From contig OX621236.1 in assembly GCA_951640165.1 (NCBI GenBank), positions 31,116,948 through 31,180,947 on the forward strand: a DNA stretch of 64,000 bases, in the 5' to 3' direction. Shown piece after piece: positions 33,180 through 44,424 of this stretch. The position numbers and the translations under genes were made by a program. Source of the stretch: Pseudoips prasinana (lineage: Eukaryota; Arthropoda; Insecta; Lepidoptera; Nolidae). The notes under the pieces were generated by a model. That model searched no databases and was not told the DNA's origin. It was given only the letters and a program-made list of their open reading frames with translations. Every line of letters starts with the position of its first letter. The first letter of the stretch is position 1.

Positions 33180-33720
33180 TAAATCCAGCACAGAGCGGAA
33201 CATACTAATAAACGTATCGTCATTTTCTTACCTATATTTAGCTATTAATACGGAGTATTCTCTTCGTGGACCTTGTAATCATAAAAATACAATTCATTAC
33301 AAATGAAAAAATAGGTACATAAAACCATGTGAATATACGAATACAGTCCAGATATTACACTTTTTAATTACAGTAGATTACTGTTCTTACTAGTTAATGA
33401 CCGCGCGCTTGAAACCTGAAAACAGAGATATTTTTTATGGCAGTAAATATAGCCCTCTTTGGAAAGCTTTGGCGGTTTTAATAAAACTCGAGTGGACACA
33501 CGAAAAAGGGTTGAAAGTGTTTTAAATGAAATGGAAAATAACAGTACCTATGTAGATAGATACTGTTCATGATACCGTAAATAACTGGCTACAATGGCCG
33601 TAGTTACATGCAATTTTAAAGCATTAAACATTTCAAGATAGGTAATAGCGGGGCATTAGATAATATATACAAACATAAAGATTAAAATTTAATATGTATA
33701 TGTTGCTTACTTACTTACTT
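33180..33720. other. No recognised gene
   Basis: AT-rich spacer between the LINE fragment and SINE family B. Confidence 0.45.
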
Positions 33721-33721
33721 A

Positions 33722-34085
33722 TGACTGCCTCGTTGGTCTAGCGGAAGCCTGTTCAACCGTAGAAAATGAGGTCCTGGGTTCAAATCCCGGGTCGGGCTAA
33801 AAAGTGATTTTGGGATTTTTCCGTAAAAAGAAATTTCTCAGCATCAGCCCGAAGTCTGGAAGTTGGTGGTATTACACCCCCGTGCCTCGGAGAGCACGTA
33901 AAGCCGTCAGTCCTGTACCTGACCTCTTTCCGGTCGTGTCGCTAGTTTTCCCATCGGATCATGAGAGTGATGGAATAGAAAGTGCCCCTGTGTTTGCGCA
34001 CACACTTGTGCACCATAATATGTCCTGCGCAATTGGCTAATCTCCATTGAGAATGACCGCCGTATTCGAAATTCGGCAGGGAAGA
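33722..34085 (+). mobile_element. tRNA-derived SINE, family B, best copy
   Basis: Head with CCTCGTTGGTCTAGCGG (A box) and GGTTCAAATCCCGG (B box). Body includes AAGAAATTTCTCAGC, GGAAGTTGGTGGTATTACAC, GAGCACGTAAAGCCGTC and GGCTAATCTCCATTGAGAAT. The head closely resembles a tRNA, but it runs directly into the shared body. A 78-codon frame over it is coincidental. Confidence 0.8.
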
Positions 34086-34744
34086 GACATCATCACTTAT
34101 CGTATGGGTACCCTAGAATCAGAGTTGTTTAAGCCACCCAGTAGCTGTCCGGTAGCCCGGTTGTAGTCGTTTGACTGTTGTCTAACGGCTACAACCGGGA
34201 CCGACATCTTAACGTGCCTACCGAAGCACGGAGACGCTCAGTAATTGAACCACTTTCGTAGTCAGCCATCTATGGACTGACCGCGAGCCTAGTTTAACTT
34301 CGCCGATCACTTTCGGACCGGTGAGAGCATCTAGCTATGAGCAGCAGCCATATGTTGCTGAGGCATATACAGGACATAACAAAAGTTGTTGCTATTTTGG
34401 TTATCAAGTCGCAATAATGGTTTTGTTTATAATTATAATAATAATAATTAACGGTGGTCTCCGTAAACAGTCTCATAGCGAAGAGCCTGGACCAACATCT
34501 ATAGAGGCTTTCGCTAGATCACTGGGTCAAGGGTCGGATACAAAAGGCTGCAATAATGGTAATGGCACGCATTGTGAGGAGGTTCCTTACTCTGTCGCCC
34601 TGACCACCGGCGGCCTAGGGCGTCAAACCTCGCCGCTGGAGGACCTCTATTTTTTACATATTTATTTATATAAATTGTTTTCTTTTTTGTTTCAATTTTA
34701 TAGATACAAATATGTTAAAAATAAGAACTTTAAATAAATAATTT
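34086..34744. other. Repeat-like GC-rich stretch, unclassified
   Basis: Includes CTGACCACCGGCGGCC and a GAGGAGGTTCC block that look like LINE 3' UTR or other dispersed repeat but match nothing else in the window. A 138-codon frame (34321-34737) crosses AT repeats and shows no domain. Confidence 0.35.
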
Positions 34745-34915
34745 GGAATAGTAATAATAATAATGTTTTATTATCTCACCACAATATTACAGAATACATT
34801 GTATAAGGTGTATTAGTAGAAATTATAATATTGTGGGAGACTGGTGCCTAAACTAGGCTCAAAGCCTGTATTTCAGGACACCAGGTCTCCACGCTTTATG
34901 AAGAGATACAATTAT
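34745..34915 (-). repeat. CR1-like LINE 3' end
   Basis: Outer edge AATAATAATAATAA, then TTTTATTATCTCACC, and further on GTGGGAGACTGGTGCC and ACACCAGGTCTCCACG. The arrangement parallels 17205-17290 and 26513-26680. Confidence 0.55.
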
Positions 34916-34988
34916 TATACATTCTTAGGAATAATAGGATCACATGCATATGTACATAATTTGGTTTATGATAGTAATAATAATAATA

Positions 34989-35345
34989 TCCTGGGACATT
35001 ATTTACACACGACCATCTGATCCCAAACTAAGCAGAGCTTAAACAGACGCCAGTACATCCAGCTACCCCAATCTGTGAAATTTATTTTATTGGTTTTCAA
35101 CTTTATCACAAAAACATAAGTTCACTTTCAATTTGGGAAAATATGACAGATTGGGTAGCTTGGTGTGCTTGCGTCTGTACTATGGAAACCAGATAGCCGA
35201 TATACTACATATACTACTTTTATTTTGTAAATACATAGGTTTATAGATAATAAGGTACACCCAAATTCAGAACTAACAGACAAGTTCACGCACACAAATA
35301 TCTGTTCTGGGTGGGAATTGAACTCACGACCTCGGGTGTGAAAAG
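34989..35345 (-). mobile_element. tRNA-derived SINE, family C, split by a MITE
   Basis: Minus-strand copy: TGGGACATTATTTACACAC and CAAACTAAGCAGAGCTT (3' part) at the left, then the MITE at 35042-35179, then TATGGAAACCAGATAG, a GTACACCCAAATTCAG segment and the tRNA-like head (GGGAATTGAACTCACGACC) at the right. The two halves join naturally when the MITE is removed. Confidence 0.8.
35042..35179. mobile_element. MITE family M, copy 4, nested in a SINE
   Basis: Left end ACAGACGCCAGTACATCC, right end reversed TACAGACGCAAGCACACC. Core reversed (AGTTCACTTTCAATTTGGG). Interrupts the family C SINE. Confidence 0.88.
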
Positions 35346-35349
35346 CATT

Positions 35350-35884
35350 ATATAACTGTTGTTTATATTTTTGCTATGCGTAGTCTTTGCTGTGATAACT
35401 AGTTCTTATATTCTCCCGAGATTGTCATGTATACATTTTGTTCAAATCTATTGTTATAAAAAACTCAAAATTTTGTTAGAAGTAATTATTGTATTTAGCC
35501 AGATAGTGCCGGGTAGACACTTAAGGATATTGAATAAATATCTAAGTATATTAAATCGAATGTAGTCTTAGCTGATAGATATTTCTAGGAATTATGAGTA
35601 GGCATAGAAAGTGTCTGATCGATCTAAACCGACAATTTACTAGCATTTCTTTTGAGTCATACATTTTTAAGTAGGGAAACCGATAAGAATATATGTTTTA
35701 TGGAATCTGCGCTACTGATAATTAGTTTTAAAAGTTACAATCTTGTAGATATACCATTTACATTAAAGATTATTATTTCTTTGAAACTATATTTGCTAGA
35801 AAAGTTAAGTTTAAATAATTCCTAGATTATAAAAAGATACTTAGTTATTATAATTTCAAATTCTTACAAAATAATAATAAATAA
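35350..35884. other. No recognised gene
   Basis: AT-rich; a 68-codon frame at 35359-35565 has no motif. Confidence 0.45.
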
Positions 35885-36060
35885 TTCTGGACAAGCTTGC
35901 GAGGTCTCAGATTCAATCCCCGCACCAAACAAACTTCGTCTAATGTTTTATTTCGTAGCCCGATTGTGGAAAGTCATTTGTACCCGGAGAATACGTAAAG
36001 CCGGCGGCCGTAGCTATAACGAAGACATCTACATCGTCATTTATTACAGGTAATCAGAAG
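35885..36060 (+). mobile_element. SINE family B fragment
   Basis: GGTCTCAGATTCAATCC (B-box part) followed by CGTAGCCCGATTGTGG and GAATACGTAAAGCCGGCGG, matching the family B body. Confidence 0.5.
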
Positions 36061-36229
36061 TCTAATATAATCTGAAAACTGATATTACTATCGTGTGTGT
36101 GGTTTCCTACGGGTTTTTTTTAAGTCAGATAGCAGTTGCTCGATTAATAATAATAACCGAGTAATTAATAAAAATACTTTTTGGACCTCATAATAAGACA
36201 AGATAATAGTAACCTCCTGTTTAAGTTAC

Positions 36230-36330
36230 GGTCATGGTAGCCAATCTCAATGGAGACTAGCCATTAGTGTGGGACATATCATAGTGCACGAGTGTATGCA
36301 CAAACACAGGCCAGGCGCACTCTCCCTAAA
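36230..36330 (-). mobile_element. SINE family B 3' fragment, minus strand
   Basis: AGCCAATCTCAATGGAGACTA and GTGCACGAGTGTATGCACAAA are the reverse of the family B 3' body (compare 33990-34060). Confidence 0.6.
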
Positions 36331-36689
36331 CTATTATTTTTTTTCAGTTTCTGGCATTTTATTAGCGATTCGAACAACAATTATTTTTACTGTACTAAAT
36401 GTGGTTCCGTGCTGTTTTTTTATTTTTTTTTATTGTTACATTAGGCTCCCCCGAATGTATCCGAGTCTTTTTACATAATTTGGTGTTTTTCTTTACAGAG
36501 CTATATGTGGGTAATTCTTATTTTACATAAAAGTACTTACATAACTGTTTCTTCTTAATGGGCTGGATATAGTCTATGCCCAGTTCTTTCTGATGATTAG
36601 ATCACTTTAAGTAGACTTCCGAGTCCGGGGGAATACATCTAATCTCTGGGTTGATAGAAGGATGTTTCTTAACAAAAAAAATGTATTTC
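36331..36689. other. No recognised gene
   Basis: T-rich DNA with a patch (GAGTCCGGGGGAATACATC) of unknown origin. Confidence 0.4.
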
Positions 36690-36765
36690 ACTTTTTAGCC
36701 AAATCTGGGATATGAACCCAGGACCTCATTGTCTGCGCTTGAGTACACTATCGCTTATTTACTTG
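36690..36765 (-). mobile_element. SINE family B head fragment, minus strand
   Basis: GGGATATGAACCCAGGACCTC is the reverse of the B-box region of family B. Confidence 0.5.
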
Positions 36766-36769
36766 ATTA

Positions 36770-37546
36770 ACTGGGCAGTCAAAAATAAATTTTACTTTAA
36801 TAGAAAAGGAAAAGAAGAGACTACTGTAGAACGGCGTGAATAGAAACGGGCAAGTACATAATTTTACTTATGTATGGATATTATAGTCATCTATATTTAC
36901 TCTGGGATTTCAGTTTACCCCGTTTTTTCGTTAAATGATTTGTTAACATTTCAAACACGTCGAATACAGTCCCATCAAAATATTTTGCCAACCTGTCCCA
37001 GTTCCTACCTACATAAAAAATGTCAGAGGCCCCATGAAATTCCAAGAACTCTATTTATCTTGCAATTTCGTAACGTGACGCAGGATATACCTGCGGAATT
37101 CAGCCGCAAAAAGGAAATGAAGAAATTGCAAGGATGTGACATATAGAGGGACGTACAAACGTGACGCCATTCTGTGGTCGTAGCACGTAGTAATACTAAC
37201 CCAACCTTTTGCGTTGAATGTAAAGCATTGCATATTTATAAATCCTTTTGTTTTACGTTACTCTAAAGTGCCTGAGCTTAAGGTAGTTAAAGTAGACTTA
37301 AGCTCTTTATAGATTGTTGAACGGATTAAAGAACAAGAGCAATCACGGTACTTGTCTCAGGTAGAGGCTCTTTTCTGATACGATCACTTGACGATTAAAA
37401 ATAAAAATAGGCTCGGTACAGACAGTGTCACATCGGTAGATAAGCTTTGATTATAATAAATTAAAGACAAATTAAAAGTAAACTACAAACATAAAGTAAA
37501 CTTCCACGATTAGTGTTCCGTGCTAGGATAGTTTGTTAGTTTTCAG
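36770..37546. other. No recognised gene
   Basis: A 90-codon plus frame (36874-37146) and a 60-codon minus frame overlap; neither has recognisable motifs. Confidence 0.4.
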
Positions 37547-37630
37547 TAATAATAATATCCTGGGACATTATTTACACACGGCCATCTGATCCTAAACTAA
37601 GCAGAGCTTGTACTATAGAAACCAGTAATT
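37547..37630 (-). mobile_element. SINE family C 3' fragment, minus strand
   Basis: CTGGGACATTATTTACACAC and CTAAACTAAGCAGAGCTTG match the left half of the copy at 34989. Confidence 0.7.
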
Positions 37631-37783
37631 GTACAACTGTAGAAACTGAAAAACTTTGAGTCTGACAAAGAGAATGACTCACACTCTGGAAACAAAACGC
37701 TGTATCACAGAGGACTTTACAAACATGCAAAAGATAACTGTGATGCGCAACCTTTTTAATGACTAGTTAAAAGTATTTTTGTA

Positions 37784-37970
37784 CTAGTTGTGCCCCGCGA
37801 TTTCATAAATTTATATGTAATTTATAGCCTATGTGTTATTGAAATATATATAATATATTATTATTAAGTTTCATCAAAATACGTTCCGTAGATTTTGCGT
37901 GCGAGATTAACAAACAGCTCCATCCATCCTTACAAACTTTCGCATTTTTATTATTAGTAAGATAAGCATC
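37784..37970 (-). mobile_element. Helitron-like relic, minus strand
   Basis: ACTAGTTGTGCCCCGCG at the left is the reversed CTAG terminus; the body and the CTTTCGCATTTTTATTATTAG end match the short Helitron family (compare 3666-3777). Confidence 0.65.
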
Positions 37971-38091
37971 ATTTCTCGAAGATGCTCATTTTAATTATAT
38001 TTTTGCATTCTGTCAAGCGGCCTGATGTAAAATTAAAGAGAGAAACAAAATAATTTAATTCCAATTTACTCTTTTTGTGTTCTAACTTTTA

Positions 38092-38745
38092 GGCCTCATT
38101 TACGGAGACGCGGGGCGTCGCGTGTTGCGTTGAGCGGCGCGGCCGGCACTGAATTCAAATATATGGCGTTGTATGAGTGCGTTTACGGAAAAGCGATTTT
38201 AGACGCGTTTGTTTGAATTAGGGCGTTTTTTGCGGCCGAGCCCGCGGATGGCACCGACGCGTCCCACGCGGCGTTTATCGCGGCGGCGCACGCAGCGGCA
38301 ATTCTCGATGAAGCTATGTCCGAGGCGGAATCTTCTGTCAGTCTTATTTAGAAATCGCGCAACACAGACGTAGTCACCGTCGCAATGGAGTATGATATGA
38401 TCGACTTTTTTTTTTGAAAAAAAATCAATGTTAAAAAGTTTACACGTGCGCTCCCATCTCTCGCCAACATAAAACTAGTCGATTTGATCGAGGCGAGCGT
38501 GCGCCGCCGCGATGCCTGCCGCGTGCTTCGCTACACGCTAGAGGATTCGCCGCGGGCGCCGCGGCGGGCACTGCCACGCTTCCCATCTCGCTTCTCTATG
38601 AACATGGTTGTATATTGCTATAAGTTTGTGTTTACGCGTGCCGCTTCACGCGCCGCCCCACCGTAAACAAAAAAAACGTCCGACGCGCTGCGAGACGCCA
38701 CGCCACACGCGACGCGAGACGCCCCGCGTCTCCGTAAATGAGGCC
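38092..38745. mobile_element. GC-rich Harbinger-type non-autonomous element
   Basis: Perfect 28-bp TIRs (38092-38119 and 38718-38745) beginning GGCCTCATTTACGGAGACGC, flanked on both sides by TTA, the 3-bp target duplication of PIF/Harbinger elements. The interior is far more GC-rich than its surroundings and contains many CGCG runs. Short open frames inside (38484-38666 plus, 38646-38861 minus) are not convincing genes. No transposase. Confidence 0.85.
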
Positions 38746-38890
38746 TTATTGTAATATCCAGTATCCGTATATTTTATTGGTAGGCAGTTACTCCATTTAT
38801 CACCAAATCTCAAGACCCATTTAAATTTAACAAAACTATGAACTAATATTACAATAAACAAAACCCATATTTTTTACCTTTGATTGACAA

Positions 38891-39066
38891 CTAGCTGTGC
38901 CCCGCGGTTTAACCCACGTTAAACTTAATAAATTATAGCCCATGAGTTAATCCAGGGTGTCAGCTAACTTCATACCAAATTTTATAGAAATCCCTCCAGC
39001 CGTTTAGGCGTGAACACAAACATACACACTCACATACTCTCAAACTTTCGGCTTTATAATATTAGT
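38891..39066 (-). mobile_element. Helitron-like relic, minus strand
   Basis: CTAGCTGTGCCCCGCGG with ACCCACGTTAAAC (terminal hairpin part) at left; the AACTTTCGGCTTTATAATATT end at right. Reverse of the plus-strand relic at 3666. Confidence 0.75.
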
Positions 39067-39069
39067 ATC

Positions 39070-39730
39070 TATAATAGCAAAATGTCAACGAAATGTGGAC
39101 TTAACCAACACAAGGAAGTTTTCCTAAAAACCATCATTATGTTATGTTATGTTAAGTTGACTTTTATTGGATCCACTTTTAAGTATTTTTTATTTAAATT
39201 GTTTACTATTGGGTTCTTTTTCATTATTTTGATATATGTACTTAATTTTTTAATTTATTTCTTTACCGCAATTCGCCTTAAGAAATAATGCAAATAGAGT
39301 TTAATTATATTTTATGTTTAAAGTTTCGTTTTATTACTTTATCTCCAACTTTAATTTGCGAAGTGTAGTGGAATAATGGCTTTTGCAATTGATGAGAGCA
39401 TATATATATGAGACATAGGTGGAATTAGAGCCTAACTCACATACCTACTAACATCACCAGTGTAGCGAAGGTGCTTAATTTTCATTACCTTCACTCTGTG
39501 TGTTGAGTTACGTTCGTGTGAGAATAATGTAGCGACCCGTAAGACCGTTATCACAGTCACATAAGCTGGAGAGGGCTTGAATTGATATCATTTCAACATT
39601 TCAAAGTAACGGTTTCAAGTGGGATAGGACATGAAAGGGCTTTGTGCCACCTTGTTTCCGACTTACACATATGAAAATAAATGCCGTAAACCGGAGTTTG
39701 TTATGCTACAAAATTTAATAAAATATATAT
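39070..39730. other. No recognised gene
   Basis: AT-rich; a 92-codon plus frame (39010-39288) is hydrophobic and Phe/Ile-rich, as chance frames in T-rich DNA are. Confidence 0.4.
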
Positions 39731-39734
39731 TATA

Positions 39735-39925
39735 CTAGCTGTGCTCGCGACTTCGTCCGCATGTTAATTAGTTTATTTAGTTTTTTTGTAAAATAAAAGT
39801 AGCCTAAGTTACTCCTTATTACATCAGCTACCTGCCAATAAAAGTACCGTCAAAATCGGTCCAGCCATTTCAGAGATTAGCCGGAACAAACGGACAGACA
39901 GACAGACAAAAATTTAATAATATGT
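39735..39925 (-). mobile_element. Helitron-like relic, minus strand, diverged
   Basis: CTAGCTGTGCTCGCGACTTC at left, then AAGTAGCCTAAGTTACTCC and GTCCAGCCATTTCAGAGATT. Same terminus, different body subfamily. Confidence 0.65.
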
Positions 39926-39929
39926 TATT

Positions 39930-41055
39930 TTGGTGTATGTACCGTATATATATTCATATTTATGTAGTAAAACCCGGTTATTTCAATATTACAAACAGAC
40001 ACTCCAATTTTATTTATTTGTATAGAATAGATTAGAATAAAATTATTATTATTTATTAAATTAAAAGGCCAACAAGGATCAATTATAAAAATGCACTAAT
40101 ACAATATAATACTTAAAAATAACATACAGAACAATTACATTACAATACAATGCAACAAAACAATAAAAACAATATTTCGTTATATAAGTAATATTATTGT
40201 TTATATAAACATTACAAGAAATATAAAGCGATGCTTATATCACAGATTTATTGGCAATAATAAAAAAAACTTTTTAAGCTCTTTACTTGGTTGTCTGGAA
40301 GACGTCACATTTAGTGTTGGAATGCATTCGTCTTTTTGTATTTTTTTTGGTGTATCTACAACAAATAGTTATGTTATGTTATCTTATATTATATAGACCT
40401 CATATACATTGACGGGCAGTACGAAACCCTGGGATAGCGAGTATAGCTTGCATTTGTGTAGTGTTTCATAAATAAAACAAAGCAAGCAGGCAAGATGAAT
40501 ACGGGTAGCTTAATGATAAGCTGTTATCGTAACTTACGGGCACTTAACAACAACAATCAGGACATCACTAATCACGTGATACGTCAAGTGTAGGAATATA
40601 GATATATGTACATAGTATCTTTAAGGTACGTGTCCATTCGAGGTCAATGGCAGGTTTACGGTAGTCCAAATCTCCTCTGGATTAAGCAACGTCGCCGCGT
40701 CGGCGCGGCGTACACACGCTCAATTATGGACCCCAAAAAGGTTATAAAAACTGTGTATAGGAGTGTATACCGAGACTATTTGCTGTCCGAATTCTAAACG
40801 AATGTTTCCTCTTCGCGACTTCTACGTCATATCATAGATGTATCTTTGTTTTGTGCATAGTTTTATCCGCACAATGCCCGCAAAGATATTATTATGCTTC
40901 CTGTGTTTTCTGGGTATCTGGTAATTAAGGTACATACATCTTAGCCCACGTGCAATATGAACGGCTCAGCAGCAATAAATCTGCAAAAAACAACTAATCA
41001 ATACCTGTACTTTGGACTTTAACAGACGCAAGCAGACTAATTAATAATTAGTACG
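39930..41055. other. No recognised gene
   Basis: AT-rich; a GC-rich patch near 40685-40720 (CGTCGCCGCGTCGGCG) is unexplained. Confidence 0.4.
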
Positions 41056-41060
41056 AAGTT

Positions 41061-41345
41061 GTGGACCATAATAAAGTCTGTAGGGAAGAACAGGAAACAA
41101 TGCTGCATATAATATGCAAATGCGATGCATTGGCAAGACACAGAATGGCCATCCTGGGGCTGGCATATCCAGAACCAGGAGACTACAAGGATCTACCCCT
41201 AAGAAGTGTACTGGATTATGTGAAGACTTCATTCAGGGCTTTAGGGATAGAATAACACCAGTGGGGGATAGTACAAAAGATCCTGAAGGGTCGAAGTGCT
41301 GTACGCAAGTACACCCCATCAAAGATAAGATAAGATAAGATAAGT
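41061..41345 (+). pseudogene. Non-LTR ORF2 C-terminus and GATAA-repeat tail
   Basis: Plus frame 41061-41255 gives a Cys/His module (Glu-Glu-Gln-Glu-Thr, His-Ile-Ile-Cys-Lys-Cys) then Ala-Arg-His-Arg and a Pro-Gly-Asp-Tyr-Lys-Asp-Leu-Pro-Leu motif, ending at the natural stop. This is the last about 60 residues of a jockey-like ORF2. The 3' UTR finishes in repeated GATAA (41326-41345), acting as its tail. Strong 5' truncation. Confidence 0.65.
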
Positions 41346-41790
41346 ATCAGGAAATATGGTTGCCGATTGAGAGTGCCTTTTGTGCTGCTTCAATGTAACG
41401 AGAGCCTTATAAAAAGGATAATTTGTTTTTAAAATATTACGGGAAAGTTAGGTTTTTGTAAGCTTTTATTCCACCTACGCCTTATTCTCTTCAACCGGCT
41501 TTGAAATATTAACAACCAATTATAAGTTTTCTAATATTATGTTTTTCTTGAATAATATACCGATTTATATTTTTGTATCTAAGTTGAGTAGGTACTTAAG
41601 GAAGAGGCACTACCCATTAGTCTTCAAACCTATTCTTGAAGTGGACTCATCCAATGTCCTTGTGAAACAGCCAACTTGTCAAATTAGTGCAACATATATA
41701 TTATTATAGGTGTTGTTCTATGTAAAAATATAACACATGACTTAAGTTATTTATCCGTAATGAAATAATAAGGGTCAAAATGTCAGTAAG
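41346..41790. other. No recognised gene
   Basis: AT-rich spacer. Confidence 0.45.
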
Positions 41791-41951
41791 TACAGACGCC
41801 AGCACACAATTTGACAGATTGGGTTAGCACAACATGCTAACCCAATCTGTCAAATTTCCCCAATTTAAAGTAATTATACTTTTGTGATAAAGTTGAAAAT
41901 CTATAAAAGAAATTTGACAGATTGGGGTAGCTGGATGTGCTGGCGTCTGTA
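41791..41951. mobile_element. MITE family M, copy 5, with internal snap-back
   Basis: TA-flanked; ends TACAGACGCCAGCACA and its reverse. It is 161 bases against about 139 for the family. The extra length is an inverted copy of left-arm sequence forming a 22-bp hairpin at 41808-41856. Confidence 0.88.
41808..41856. repeat. Perfect 22-bp-stem hairpin inside the MITE
   Basis: AATTTGACAGATTGGGTTAG begins the left stem (41808-41829); its exact reverse complement occupies 41835-41856 after a 5-base loop. Other copies have only one of these arms at this place. Confidence 0.9.
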
Positions 41952-42087
41952 CATTGTGTGAAAATTGGCTAGTGAAAAATTTGCCTCTACTTTTTAACTT
42001 GCACCTGATTGTATGTTGGTTGACTTATAATGAGATGATAACTGAACGGATCACAAACTAAATGTACACTTCAAATGTATTTTGATG

Positions 42088-42245
42088 TTCCAAGAATTTA
42101 GCGCCACTCGTGTACTAGCTACCACCTAACTGCGGTAGTCAACTCTCTTGCTAAGGGCGGTAACTACGGCAAACCCCTTCTATTGGCAACGTTATAAAAA
42201 CCTTTGGGGAGACCTACGTCCAGCAGTGGCGATATCAGGCTGATC
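42088..42245 (+). repeat. LINE-derived 3' repeat, family L2, plus strand
   Basis: AGCGCCACTCGTGTACTAG, ACCACCTAACTGCGG, GGTAACTACGGCAAACCCC and GTCCAGCAGTGGCGATATC in order, as at 15660. Confidence 0.6.
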
Positions 42246-42249
42246 TTCT

Positions 42250-43830
42250 TCTTAGTGTTCGATGGCAAACTCGTCAAATTTTTGTGGCCCAGAATGTGGC
42301 CACACTGATTGCCCTGCTTGTGGCCCTGCATGATGATGTATAAACTTAATACATGCAATACGTAACATAGCTATGTAAAAGTTGTAGGTTATTTTATAAA
42401 AAATATGAATAATGAATTCATTAAAAAATAAATTCTTGGAGGACAATTAGTCTGTGTGTTCAATGAAAATTGGCAATATTGTACTGTAGAAAAATATGGG
42501 CACATGAATGTGTAGTTACATTACAGCTGCTGCAGCTTCGAAACCATCTTTTGGCAAATGACACCGGGAAACCTTTGAGCCTGATTTGAGAATACATACC
42601 AACCGCAATGCAGTAGGTAAGTAACCGTGTCACGATTCAACTTTAATGTTGTAACGTATAAACTCATAATCACTGTTTGTACCATCAGGACGAAATCGTA
42701 AAACTTTGTTAATTGTGTTCTTTTTTATCAAACATTCCCCTGAATGCCAATGTAGCAGTTTTATCTCTTCTCTTTTAGGATCGTAGTCATCCTTCGCGAA
42801 CTTTGTAAAAAATCAAATCATTTCGCTTGATATAAAACTATTGAGATGACAAAGGCTAAAAGTTTTTCATTACACACATGGGATAGTCGCGTCAGGGATA
42901 TGAAACATACGCCCAAATCAGGTACCTACAAGCGTTTGAAGTTACGTAAATATCGACGAATACGCCAACTTCGTAACTTTTCCTCTTTTCTCTTAGTAAC
43001 ACTGGTACCAGCGTTCTTTTGATTAATTCACAAGAACAAATTTCGTCTAATTTGACTTTTTAAATTGCTGAAAAAGCGGATAAAGTCTTGATGGCTTTAG
43101 TTGGACAATGACTTCAAATTACCAAAGTAATTTGTCATTTGAGAACATTGTATCTAGAACCATTAATCACAAGCCATGAGATAAAACCTTTGTAATATCA
43201 GTAACATATACGGGAGAAATTTAGGTAGGGCTAGTCTGCAGATGCAATTAAGGTGGATTTCAGACCTTGTTAGTGATCGTACCTTATCGTGTTCATACAT
43301 TATTCATTCCAACGAGCCCAGTGATGTATACTGGTGAAGATAACATTTGAGATTCGTATGTAGTCGTAATCTTTTATAAATTTCGCGAACGGAAGGAACT
43401 TTTTATCTTTTCTTGATATGAGAATTGAGAAGACATTCAAGCGAAAATGTTATGCAATGATAAAAGTATTGTTGACTTTTCCACTAGTGAAGTATGATAT
43501 AGTCACGTGATGATGATTGAAAGAGGTTTAGAAGTAACGTGTTGCAGTTAAGTATTAAGAAAGGATGATTGATCGCGCCGCTAGGCCTTATGGTAGCTGC
43601 TTCAATCGATCATTCTCTCTATAGTTGTTTATTTGCTAGTTGCTCATAGCATCACGGATTTGATATCTTTAAAATAAAGAGGTTCAAAGCGTTTCATGGA
43701 TCTTTACTTAGACATGACTTTGAATTTATCTTATTAATACTCAATGTTTTACTCAATACTCAAAAAACATAATTGTAATGTTAAGTAATTATATTATTCA
43801 AGTAAATAAAGTTTTCCTTACGCGTTTTTT
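42250..43830. other. No recognised gene
   Basis: About 1.6 kb of AT-rich DNA with no convincing frame or element boundary. Confidence 0.4.
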
Positions 43831-44419
43831 AGGGTTCCGTAGCCAAATGGAAAAAAAACGGAACCCTTATATATTCGTCATGTCTGTCTGTCCGTCCGTA
43901 TGTCACAGCCACTTTTTTCCGAAACTATAAGAGCTGTACTGTTGAAACTTGGTAAGTAGATGTATTCGTTGAACCGCATTAAGATTTTTAGACAAAAATA
44001 GAAAAAGAATAATAATTTTGGAGGGTCGCCATACATAGAACTGAAACTCAAAATTTTTTTTTTGATCGTACCCATACGTGTTTTTTTTTGGGTCTCTATG
44101 GATAGGTCTTTAAAAATGATATTCAAGTTTCTAATATAATTGTTTTTTAAACTCAATAGTTTGCGGGAGAGACACTTCCAAAGTGGTAAAACGAGTGTCC
44201 CCCACCCCTGTAACTTCTAAAATAAGAAAAATCATAAGACTAAAAATAATATATGATGTACATTACAATAGAAGCTAACAACAAATATTGGTTTGAACGA
44301 GATCTAGCAAGTAGTTTTTTTAATACGTCATAAACCGCAATTTGATTTCATTTAATCAACTAAAATACTTGCTGCTACGGAACCCTTCATGTGCGAGTCC
44401 GACTCGCACTTGGCCGCTT
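43831..44419 (+). repeat. 600-bp AGGGTTCCGTA repeat, copy 2
   Basis: Full-length partner of 10781-11382: same start hairpin, GTCACAGCCACTTTTT, CTATGGATAGGTCTT, GAGACACTTCCAAAGTGG and the GAGTCCGACTCGCACTTGG end. The minus frame 43878-44156 across it is coincidental. Confidence 0.75.
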
Positions 44420-44424
44420 TTTTT

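Noticed and set aside
34321..34737. 138-codon plus-strand frame as a gene
   Set aside because: Spans AT microsatellite and repeat-like sequence; no conserved motif.
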